This document shows, piece by piece, positions 21,258-30,700 of a stretch of 64,000 bases of DNA. Made by a program: the position numbers and the translations under genes. Position 1 is the stretch's first letter, and the number at the start of each line of letters is the position of its first letter. The notes below the pieces were generated by a model. The model did not search any database. It was not told where the DNA came from and saw nothing but the letters and a program-made list of their open reading frames with translations. This DNA comes from Hexactinellida sp. DTS-2022 (Eukaryota > Porifera > Hexactinellida). The stretch is taken from assembly GCA_028753945.1 (NCBI GenBank), contig JAPNXP010000004.1:124001-188000 (forward strand). Reading direction: 5' to 3'.

Positions 21258-24200
21258 CTAGTTAGTTAGTTAGTTATGTATTTATTTGTATATTCTAACA
21301 GGACACAGTGCGTGTGCAGATGGTGCCGATGCCGGTTGAAGTTGAGCTCGTGGAGGCAGGGAGGCGGGACCAGGAACAATGGTAAGCTCGCTACACTGCA
21401 ATTAATAAGAGCTCTGATGTTATTTGAATGTATTTAGCTCTATTGTGTGTCATGTGGACTTCAGTCGGCCTTGTAAAGACCTGCGGAACCTGCTAGCCAG
21501 GAGATTCGGAGTTAGGAATAAGCACACCTGTGTTATCAGCTTCGAAGGTATTAATTGTTTCGTACCGTAGACTCTCGTTAATACGAACACGATAATGAGT
21601 ATAATGTTTACAAATGCATGCAAATTACTCTGGGTAACACGAATTCCGGATAATACAAACAGATTTCGACGGTCCCCTGGTGTTCCTATTAACGAGAGTC
21701 TATTATATTTATATTTGTTTTTAACTTATCCTATTTCAGATGTTGAACTTGACTTGAGGATGTCTCTATTCGATAACGGAGTCACTGAGAAGTCTACGGT
21801 GTACTTCATACACAGAACCACAGAGCGACTGCTGTCAGAGGCCGAGTCTCCGGTGCTAGACTACTCATTCAACAGCGCCAGCTGTTTCATCACCCCGGAC
21901 CTGCTGGCAGACCTGCCGGGAAAAGTAATGTAGAAATATGACTTATACCCATGTTGTATACGCCTCAGTGTATTATACAGCATTTGTAAATCCGCTCCTA
22001 ATCCTGGTCTGATCCAATTTCATACGCCTAAATTAAACATTATTATTACGAGAAGATTCCAAATTTTCGCGCTCCTAATTAACAATTTCCAAAAATCATA
22101 CTCCAAAGGAGCGTCTCGGCTCATGGATAAATCTTTGACTGCACTGTATTGTGATTATAATCGATAGAATGGTTTAGTAATCAGTCAACAGTGATTCCCA
22201 AGCAATATATAGGGGTCCATACAATCATTAAATTTGTATTACAGGCAATGGGAGGGATCCATAGAATGTTTGGTATTTCTATAAGGGGCCACTGTTGGAC
22301 AAGGTTGGGAATCGCTGAATCAGTGTATATTATATTTGTGTCTGTTAATAGCCGGAAAATCAGCGCTCTAAATCCCTGATGCCAACAGGTATGTTCTACA
22401 ATGTACACACACCTAACTGTATGTTCTATTGTTTGTATTTGTATTACAGATATGCCTAACTTATGGGACGATGAAACGGAGAGTAGAGCGAATATTCGCT
22501 ACGTGGGAGATACAAAAATTGTAAGAATAACATACCTGTTTCTTGTGTACTAATTATTAATATTATTATATTGTGATTCAGGTCTCTGCTGCTACATTCA
22601 ACAAGCTTGTTATAAGATTAACTTCTGACCACGAGTTAGGTAAAGATAGTGTGAATTGACTAACCGGCTAATAACGAGTTTAATCTGTACCTCTATTTAT
22701 AGATTTGGGGTTTGTGAAGACGTTCCTCCTCACGTACAGAGCCTACACTTCTCCTAAGATTCTCTTAGAGAAGCTTATTGAGAGATACAATGTTATACGG
22801 CCCGGGGACAAGACTATCAACGAGTTTAACACTTCTAGAACTAAAATACAGGTAACAACAACAACAACAACAACAATAATAACTTTAATAAAGCACTTAT
22901 TTATCACTCCTTATATTATTTAGCTACGTGTTATCAATTCACTCAAATTCTGGCTAGAATTAGGATTCGATTTCCAAGGTTTGTTACTATTAACTTGCAT
23001 ATAATATTGCATCTAACAAGCTGTACTAACGCTCGTTAAATCTCTAAACAGATGACAGTTCTCTGCAGAGACTGATGATGGACTTTATTGACAAAGTTCT
23101 CTACGATGATCAGCCTAAGATGTGCAGGAGACTACGGTTCCTACTTCTAATTATCCAAGTAAGATTTCTCCTCCAAACTATTGCGTATATTTACGGGAAA
23201 TGTAGGGGAAACTCGACCAAAGTGATAAGCACAATACTCGCGAAAAGCCGCCTCCAATTAAGGTGAATAAATCCGCGCTTCCAGCTAGCTGTCTCACCGA
23301 ATTGGATCCAGAAGAAGTCGCCCGACAGTTGACACTTATAGATTTCGAAGTTTACTCAAAAATAAAACCCTTTGAATTGTTAAACCAGGTAAACTAAGTC
23401 ATTTACTCCTTTGTTTGTTTGTTTGTATTTATCACAACAACTATTAGGCCTGGACAAAAACTAAATACAGACACAAAGCGAAGAACGTACACTGTTTGGT
23501 TGAGCGACTCAACAACCTAACTCTTTGGGTGGCTACAGTTATACTATCATACCTCGTGAGTTAGACACCTGTTACTACATGTCTATAATATGTTAATACA
23601 GTATAATCTTGTTAGTACGAACACCAACGGACGGTAAAAATTTGTTCGCTTTACCTGGAGTTCGTATTAACCGGAGAAATACCCATTGAATAGCCATTAT
23701 AGGGACCTGATTTTGTGGAACTGTTTGTTCGTATTATCCGGAAATTCGTATTAACCGTGTTCGTACTAACGAGGTTCTACTGTAGCTATATTTACCAATG
23801 TTTTATGGTTAGGAGGATTATCAGCGGGCTAAAGCTATTTCTGCGTTTGTAAAGATCGCATATGTAAGTAATCTCTATCCTACGAAATTATGTTCTACAC
23901 TTTACATATTCGCGGTTAATAGCACCTCTACCGACTGCACAACTTCAGCACCCTCATGGCCATATACTGCGGAGTGCAACACGGATCAATAACCAGACTA
24001 TACAGGACCTGGGGTAAGGTAGACCGTAGCACCAATAGACTGCTGGAGGATCTGACTATTGTGTGTGATCCTCAACTGGGACACAGCAAAATGAGGGAAG
24101 AGATGACCAATGCCAACCCCCCCTGTCTTCCCTACATGTCAGTATACATACAGTGTTATCAGTATACATACAGTATATTCCCGTTATAACGGAGTTAAAG

Positions 24201-24714
24201 GGACATTGGTTTACACTGTATAAGCGGAGTAAAATAAACTACTTTTTTATCCGTATGGGAATATACAAACCATCGTTATAAGCGGGTATTCCATTATATC
24301 TGACTTTGTTATAACGAGAATTTATAGGCGAATTTAACATTTATAAGAACTTAACTGTACTTACTTACTTACTTACACTTACATCCTTGAATCTTGTAGC
24401 GGTCTCTTTATGAGAGATCTGACATTGATAGATGAAGGAAATCCGAATTTGATGCAGGATGGGCTAATTAATTTCCTCAAATGCGATTTGATTTATAAGA
24501 GCATCAGAGATGTACAAATGTATCAGGTAGGAATATTCACAGCAATTTAACTGTCAAACTTAATTTGAATTGTTTGTAGCAAAAGAATTATAATTTCGAA
24601 GTTGAGCCGTCAATTAACGCGTCTCTGTCATCATTTCAGTTTGTGGACGAAAAGACTGCTTACCAGCACTCAGAGATGTATGAACCTAAGTACGTTATGC
24701 GCTATAGGCGATAA
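18709..24714 (+). CDS. Ras/Rap-type guanine nucleotide exchange factor with talin-like ubiquitin-fold modules
   Basis: About 23 small exons. The C-terminal half is a REM domain (from KIVSAATFNKLVIRLTSDHEL, then FVKTFLLTYRAYTSP) and a complete CDC25 RasGEF catalytic domain (DPEEVARQLTLIDFEVYSKIKP; LMAIYCGVQHGSITRL; LPYIGLFMRDLTLIDEGNP). The N-terminal half has repeated ubiquitin-like modules. WIWLDESLPLFTY, then VRIVLPDIERTMMVSYDQFTRVNDLL resembles talin F0-F1 (WLEAGKALDYY, LKIRMLDGTVKTIMVDD). LDPNRSLTFYEIQSHDTLECR and DLRNLLARRFGVRN repeat the theme. I know no standard animal RasGEF with this layout. Start: ATG at 18709. One exon (19701-19718) is only 18 nt. Joins at about 19269/19366 and 21924/22450 do not keep phase with canonical sites, so an exon or site is missed there. 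Substrate GTPase is unknown. Introns carry many MITEs. Confidence 0.8.
18945..19041. mobile_element. Repeat family F
   Basis: Reads TTTGTAATACAAAAAGGATG, TGTCACACACTGTTACGTGA and CTTTTGAATGGCC. This is the reverse complement of the 31755-31895 and 55271-55385 copies. Confidence 0.65.
19899..20009. mobile_element. MITE-like element, family C related
   Basis: CAGTCTCTTTATAACGAGCT at one end and TTATAACGCGAGTTTGCTC at the other, with an AAGCGGAGTAAAATAAA core shared with 24169-24328. Confidence 0.6.
20025..20206. mobile_element. MITE, family B
   Basis: Starts CAGTAGACCGTTAATTCGAA and ends GTATGAATGAGACTCTACTA. The ends are imperfect inverted repeats and the core contains CCGGTTAATACGAATTCCG. 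Confidence 0.65.
20738..20843. repeat. Repeat family J
   Basis: TATTACCCATAGACAGCAGG, then GGGCTTTTGGTCTACAGAAT and TGGGCTTTTATAGACCGTCT. A second copy with few differences lies at 27520-27605 upstream of the ORP1 gene. Confidence 0.7.
21050..21198. mobile_element. MITE, family B
   Basis: Starts CAGTAGACTCTCGTTAGTAA and ends TGTTCCTACTAACGAGAGTA, an inverted pair, in a RasGEF intron. Confidence 0.65.
21215..21275. repeat. (TTAG)n microsatellite
   Basis: About a dozen TTAG units with one variant (CTAG), flanked by TATTTATTTAT. It lies 25 bp upstream of a RasGEF exon (21302), inside the intron's 3' region. Confidence 0.9.
21566..21705. mobile_element. MITE, family B
   Basis: Starts CGTAGACTCTCGTTAATACG and ends GTTCCTATTAACGAGAGTCT. 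The ends are inverted repeats. Confidence 0.65.
21963..22146. mobile_element. Dispersed repeat, family D (inverted orientation)
   Basis: Starts CAGTGTATTATACAGCATTT, contains CGCTCCTAATCCTGGTCTGA and AAAGGAGCGTCTCGGCTC, and ends TTTGACTGCACTG. The short CAGTG ends are inverted, which suggests a full-length copy. Confidence 0.75.
22185..22319. mobile_element. hAT-type MITE
   Basis: Starts CAGTGATTCCCAAGC and ends GGTTGGGAATCGCTG, a clear hAT-like terminal inverted repeat. AATCAGT flanks both sides (3 bp gap on the left), a possible target duplication. Confidence 0.75.
23598..23784. mobile_element. Complete MITE, family B
   Basis: Best-preserved family B copy: left end CAGTATAATCTTGTTAGTAC, right end CGTACTAACGAGGTTCTACT, with TA beside the left end. 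No coding capacity. The core TGAATAGCCATTATAGGGAC matches the copy in KIF13B intron 4. Pogo-like origin is inferred from the TA flank and CAGT ends. Confidence 0.8.
24169..24328. mobile_element. MITE-like element, family C related
   Basis: CAGTATATTCCCGTTATAAC at the left, ATCTGACTTTGTTATAACGA at the right, with an AAGCGGAGTAAAATAAA core. Confidence 0.6.
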
Positions 24715-25039
24715 GTTAATTAATTGAATGGCCAAATATATTTGATAATTAATTCTATTATTAGGGTACGTCGAATTTGATGTTGCTGAATTCTACACAG
24801 TATTTTGGAGACTTTTAACTATTTTTGATATTTTTATGCTGTATTTATAGGTGTTGATGTTTGTATACTATTTTTTAATTCTTTTACTAATTTTGTTGCA
24901 TGGATTGTAGTTTGTAAATATTTATTATATTTTCAAAAGCATTTTAAAACTCATTTTTTTGTTTATTTCTTCTGGAAAATCCATAGCATGTGGAGACTTA
25001 ATAAAATGCAAACTAAATTTTAAATCCCATAGCAATAGA

Positions 25040-26257
25040 ATGGAGGTAATTACCTCAAAACAAGTTACAGCAAACCAATTCCCATTCACCAGCACGCCTC
25101 CACAAGCCTCTTCTGTGGAGAAAGAGTTGGACGCTGGATTCGTCCGTGCTCTCAACCTCCTACACTCCACTGACCCAGAAGCGAAACACGAATTGCGGCG
25201 ACTTGTGGACCAACAGATAGAGCAGGCCACTGCCAACCAGCTCTGTAGCAAGCCCAAGAGCTCTCTGTTAATTGGCGAGATTAAAAAGCCAGTTACACCC
25301 AGTAGACTCAAGGAGAAATCTCCACAGGTTTGTACAGGGTTAACTACACTTAAATATAGTCGACAACCGTTAATTCGAACAAATTTATTTTCCCTTGGAA
25401 GCCCCTCCCATACAATTTCCGTTCAATAATTCGCTAATTTGACCAAATTTATTTTCCCTTGAGTGTTAACGGCTGTTGACTAATTAATCACCTCGTCATT
25501 ACAGGTCGTGACTACCACTACAACACTCGTGTCTGGAGGAGTGAACAGACTCAGCTCCTCTTCCGACGACGAGGATCCCATCCCCCCGCCCTCCAGGAGG
25601 GTGCCCCCTCCGGAACAGATCTCGCATAAGAGAATCAAACTCGCACACAGAGGTAAACCCAATATCCCATTATACTAAATTGCCTCATAGTAAATAAGGT
25701 TCATTTTATGGACATTCAAGGGCCAAATTGTGTTCATAATAGAGAGACTTAATCATAAGCGAACTCAACTTAATGCAAACCCTATGTAAGTTGTTAAATT
25801 GGGACCATAGGGCTTGTTCATAACAAAAGTTGTTCATATTAAGCAGGCGAAAAATTACACATAATATGCAGACCTGACTGTATTTACATTTACGTTAATA
25901 TACATAGATCTGTTGGGAGAATCAGATGATTCTGTTGATAATTCTACCGACAACGAATCGCTTGAAGAAATCATAAAAGAGTCAGAAAAGCCAGACCTCC
26001 CTCCCCTCCACACCCCCCTACAGAAACCGAGCATCCCAGATATCCCCAGACCCAATCGGGCGCCAAATAAGATAACCACAGCATTCCTACACCAGCCCGT
26101 TGACAAGCAGGGACATTCCAAAGGCGCACACCGGGTGCTAACGACTATGACACATAAGAGTCTTATGAGTGGAAGCGTACTTAGCAATTCTCGATTGAAG
26201 AATAAGACAGGATTGAAAGTGAAGTTAAAAAAACAATTATGTAAAAGAAAATTGTAG
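25040..26257 (+). CDS. Unrecognised nuclear-like basic/acidic protein
   Basis: I do not recognise this gene. Three in-phase exons (25040-25327, 25505-25652, 25908-26257) give 261 residues. The N-terminal third has a short helical stretch (EAKHELRRLVDQQIEQATANQ). A Ser/Asp patch (SSSSDDEDP) and Pro runs (PIPPPSRRVPPPE) follow, then an acidic stretch (ESDDSVDNSTDNESLEEIIKE) and a very basic C-terminus (GLKVKLKKQLCKRKL) that could direct it to the nucleus. The ATG at 25040 is the first Met in the frame. The acidic-then-basic layout is common in chromatin-associated proteins, but no family can be named. Confidence 0.6.
25360..25481. mobile_element. MITE-like element with CGAC ends
   Basis: Starts AGTCGACAACCGTTAATTCG and ends GAGTGTTAACGGCTGTTGAC, an inverted pair, with two CAAATTTATTTTCCCTTG blocks inside. 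It lies in an intron of the 25-26 kb gene. Confidence 0.7.
25690..25883. mobile_element. Repeat family E
   Basis: Contains ATGGACATTCAAGGGCCAAA, GAACTCAACTTAATGCAAAC and CCATAGGGCTTGTTCATAA and ends with CAGACCTGACTGTA. Copies lie at 26728-26923, 32275-32430 (inverted) and 43127-43322 (inverted). CAGTCAGGT-type ends suggest a MITE. Confidence 0.75.
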
Positions 26258-26335
26258 ATTTCTATAACTACATGTGAATGAATAATTCAACAACTGTTCA
26301 CATGCCAACACTAATTAATAGCATTACAAATCAAC

Positions 26336-27300
26336 CTAATATAGCTTCAAATGCCCCGTAATACTGTCTATCTTGCTAGATTTATCCGGGCCGACACACA
26401 GAACTGTTTGTGTACCAGGTGCCACTTGTGTGTGTCCCGCGTCCCGTATACACTCAGTGCGAACTCCGAACCCCTGAGCGCTGTCTTGTATGGACTGCAT
26501 CTCTTCTAGGCTCTCCACCTAATACAATACAGTAGATATCGGATATAAGAACACCGGTTATAAGAACAATCTACTGGAAAACGGTTGCCATATAGCCTGT
26601 ATAATATATGCCGGTTATAAGGACATTATATGCAGTTCCCGACGATGTTTTTTATAACCGGAATCCACTGTATATTGTACAATATAATAGCAACACATTT
26701 TTCAACTTGTTATTTTGGAGCGATCTTGTATAGTCAGGTACTTTTTATGGACATTCAAGGACCAAATATTTTATTTTAATGAAAAAGAGACTTCATAATA
26801 AGCGAACTCAACTTAAAACAAAGCCTATGTAAGTTGTAAAATTCAATCCATAGGGCTTGTTCATATAAAAAGTGTACATATTAAACAGACGCAAAATTGT
26901 TAACAATAATCAGACCTGACTGTATTACTTATATAACACAGTACTATTGTATAAACCCTGTTACCTTAACTGCTACTTTCTTCTGTCCGCATCCGAACCA
27001 GCTCTCTATAAGCTGATACTCCTGCTCCTCTATAAGCCTATGGTACATACTCGTGGCTCCGTGAGCGCACTGGGCACAGGCCTTACCCTTCCCCATGCGC
27101 AGGTCATTCCTCACAACGAGCACCATCTTATAGTCCTCTGTACCCCCCCTCGAGTGCACGCGTGGAATCTTATCTTTCCCCTGGGGTACACTCCTCTTTA
27201 AGCGGAGTCTTATGTGTGCCGCTAGATACCCGATACACACGCCAGCCCCCAGGGCCAGTACTAAATTCATATTGCTAGACATGTAGCTATTTATAGACAC
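26336..27300 (-). CDS. PTRH2: Peptidyl-tRNA hydrolase 2 (PTRH2/Bit1)
   Basis: Releases peptides from peptidyl-tRNA; in animals it sits at mitochondria and also acts in apoptosis and adhesion signalling. Two in-phase exons (27300-26965 and 26518-26336) give 172 residues. An N-terminal hydrophobic segment (LVLALGAGVCIGYLAAHI) fits the membrane anchor. The enzyme core follows: KMVLVVRNDLRMGKGKACAQ, CAHGATSMY, then APGTQTVLCVGPDKSSKIDSITGHLKLY, the typical C-terminal end. The start may be the second or third Met. It diverges from the ORP1 gene across about 400 bp. Confidence 0.95.
26527..26673. mobile_element. MITE, family G, in PTRH2 intron
   Basis: Starts CAGTAGATATCGGATATAAG and ends TTATAACCGGAATCCACTGT, an imperfect inverted repeat. 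Confidence 0.7.
26728..26923. mobile_element. Repeat family E, in PTRH2 intron
   Basis: Collinear with 25690-25883 in the same orientation: ATGGACATTCAAGGACCAAA to CAGACCTGACTGTA. Confidence 0.75.
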
Positions 27301-27703
27301 AGTATAAGGTAAGGTCTGATGATTTTATAGATTTGAATTTCAAGATTCACGAATTATCCCGAATATACTTTTATTGCATTTATGAGTAGTATAGCTTATT
27401 TCAAGTTGCCACAACTAATTTCTAAGCAAAAATATTGGTTGTTCTTATCTAATACATATAAGAAATAACTTATATGTAGAATGCCTATAAATAGAACACT
27501 TATTATTTAAATACTATTACCCATAGAGGGCAGGGGCTTTTGGTCTACAGAATTTATAGACGGTCCACACAATTTTTTGCTTATTTTGAATGGGCTTTTA
27601 TAGACCCTAGAGATAGTATAGAAATAGAAACTCTACATATAATTACAGCTCAAATTTCTATGTTAATAAACATATTGAATGATTAGAATGGGGTATTATA
27701 ATA
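27301..27703. other. Divergent promoter spacer with family J repeat
   Basis: Lies between the PTRH2 and ORP1 starts. It contains the second copy of the family J repeat at 27520-27605 (GGGGCTTTTGGTCTACAGAA). No other feature was seen. Confidence 0.5.
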
Positions 27704-30700
27704 ATGTCAGAATTTGAAGATTCCAGCTCAGTCCCCCTCCACTCCCCCGCTGGCTTCCGGTCTCCCTCCCCAGGGCTGCTGGACCCCAGGTCCAGTCTGA
27801 ACAGCTGTTCTTGTGTGGACCCTAAGGAGGAGGAGCTGGAGGGGCTCCTGTACGCGGCCAGACACGGGGACATACAGACCATACTCGCGCTCCTGGAGAG
27901 CTACTACTCCGGCTCCCAGCTCAATCTCAATGCTACCAGGTACCATGCTGTATTCAATGACAAGGGTACTTATATAGAGCTCAGTTTTATAGTATTAAAA
28001 GATCAATGCTTACTTCAAAAAGTCTAATTTGATAACTGAGAAAACGTGACCTTTTCAGTGCCTGAATTTACTATTAGAATAAACTGATTTCTATAAACTG
28101 TATAAGTTATCTCTTCAATAGCATATCCATGGACTAATACAGCGATTCCCAACCTTTTTCAACCGTGGACCCATTATAGTAATTTGTGGATCCCCTCCCA
28201 TTAACCGTAATACTTGTGAACCCAGGTTGGGACAACTGGTCTAATATCAGTCTCCCTGTAGTTACAACAAGTCCCACGGCTGGACCGCCCTTCACTGGGC
28301 CGCATACATGGGACACGACAACATTGTGGAGCTGCTACTCAATAACGGCGCTTCTCCGAATGTACAGAACGACCAAGGAGACACACCCCTGCACAAGGCA
28401 GCTTACACCAACAGGTGCTCCACTGTATCCCTACTGCTTAACCACAACTCGGATGTTAGCCTTAAGAACTCCCTCGGGAATCTGTCCGTCAGTTTATGCG
28501 AGTCAGAGGACGTTAGGGGCCTATTGACGGGCGCCGCTGAGGGCCAGGAGAGACAGAAAGAAGTGCAGCTGTTGGAGGTGGCTAAGCGCGGGGATCTGAG
28601 ACTGATCCAGGAGCTCATCGAGAGTCCGGACCCTCCCTCTATTAACTGTAGGGACGGAGATGGTACGCTTATAATTAATATCCTTATGTGAGAATAATGC
28701 TACAGTGTGTTAGCGTAATTAGGGCTGAAACGAATATAACGAATATTCGTTCGTTTAGAAAAAGGTTCGTTCGATTTATTTCGAATATTCGTTTCAGCAC
28801 TGCACACACCTAATAGCAAGTGAATTTTGCACGAAATTTGCTATTAGAGGAACAGAATTAACATTAACTTCTCGCTTGGGTCTTTATATAACTTGCTAAT
28901 ATAGCAATTGCTATAAGGGCAACACCATTATATCTTACTCCGTAGGGAACACTGCTCTCCACATAGCGAGTTATCGCGGACACGCTCACCTAATCATATA
29001 CCTCATGCACAACGGGATAGACATTCATATTAAAAACAACAACAACCAGAAGGCAGTTGACCTCGCTAAGAACACTAAAATGCAACATCTGTTGAGAGTG
29101 GAGCCTCTACACACCTCCGTAGAATCTCTACAGGTGTTCCAGGGCCCTCTCCTCAAGCGGTATCTGCTCACTAAGTATAAGTTGGTGTGGGTGGTGCTCA
29201 GCAGCGGATGTATAGAGGTGTACCCCTATAGGGAGGATCCGGTGAGTATAAGGGCACTATAACGTTACTTAGCGGATATCTTATTATACACCTTCCCTAT
29301 GTCACGCTTTTTGGCAGTTTTGTAATACAAAAACATTGGTTACTCCCTCCAATTGGAAGCGTTACGTATGTTTGAACGAACTTACCCTATAGAGTGCTTA
29401 TAATACAGTAGAACCTCGTTAGTACGAACACCAGGGACCGTCAAAAATGCGTTCGCTTTATCCGGAATTCGTATTAACCAATATCATTTGTATTGAAAAG
29501 GCTTTGAAGGGGACTGAAATATTATACGTATTAACCGTGTAACGAGGTTTGCTGTATAGCTGTTTATTGGTGCTATGTACAGGTGAGCATAAATAAGAGG
29601 AATATTATCTCCAAGAAGGACCTCACAAACTGCCGCGTGTCCGAGATAAAGAAGGACACTCTGACTTTCAGAATAATATACGACACGGACCCAGATGATA
29701 TATTTCGCGTTCCAACTATCGGCAATGGAGAACCAAACGCAGCTGTTAAATCTGAGATTACGCGCGAAATGTGGGTGCGTGCCTTCAGGTCCCACACGGA
29801 CCACCTATGCAAACGGTCCCCCATAGTGATAATAGACCAGGGGGATCTGAATGGTAGCCGAGATGATAAGAGAGTCAGCTCTCTCACAGAGGGAGTTAGA
29901 ATAGCCGAGGCTCACATGTCTCTCTTCCAGAGACACGTAACTAGCGTTAATGAGGCCGCGCAGGGTATCGACCAGCAGCTTAACCCAGCCATAAGTTAGT
30001 ATTGATATACGGGCCTTGTTCACTAAAAAACCTAAACTAAGCAAAATATAATCAGAAAAGTTTTTAGAACTTAAGAAAACTAAATTTAAATTAGTTATAA
30101 GAACATCGTAGGGTACTGCATATAACATTAATTAAGAGGGTATATGGCAACCGTTTTCCAGTAGATGTTCTTATATCCGGCGTCTACTGTAAGTTAAACG
30201 TAGTGAATAAGGCCCCTGTTAGCTACTAAGGAACTGAATTCATTGTTGAATTTGTAGTGAGTTTGGTGCGACAGCTTCAGGACACTCTTACGCTAGCGAT
30301 GCAAACCAAGACTCAGCTATTGACCTGTCTCACGAATCTCCATCAACAGGAGGAGATGAGTCAGCTGCTGGCTCATGAAGTTGAGAAAAACCGCGTTTTA
30401 GAGGAGAGCTTACTCATCCTGGCGAGTGAGAACCAGTCTCTCCAAGCCTTGTGTTGCTCTACTTCCGGAGCTGAGTTTATGAGTGGGCCCATATACCAGA
30501 GTGGGAGATACACAATGACACCAGCTGATCAGTATGAAGACGCACTCACTAACCTGTCACTCGACTCCAACCATAGGTTTATAATAGACGGAGAGTTCGA
30601 TAGGCCACACCTTTATACCACCACAGAGATAACTCCAATGCTAGATTCAACGCTACTATACAACCTATTCAACATATCTAGTTTCCGTAGTGAGCTGCCC

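Noticed and set aside
21215-21275. TTAG run as internal telomeric sequence
   Set aside because: Units are four bases (TTAG), not TTAGG or TTAGGG, and the run is short and within an intron. A microsatellite is sufficient.
29583-30128. Antisense frames over ORP1 exon 4
   Set aside because: The sense frame continues the PH domain and splices in phase; the antisense frames have no support.
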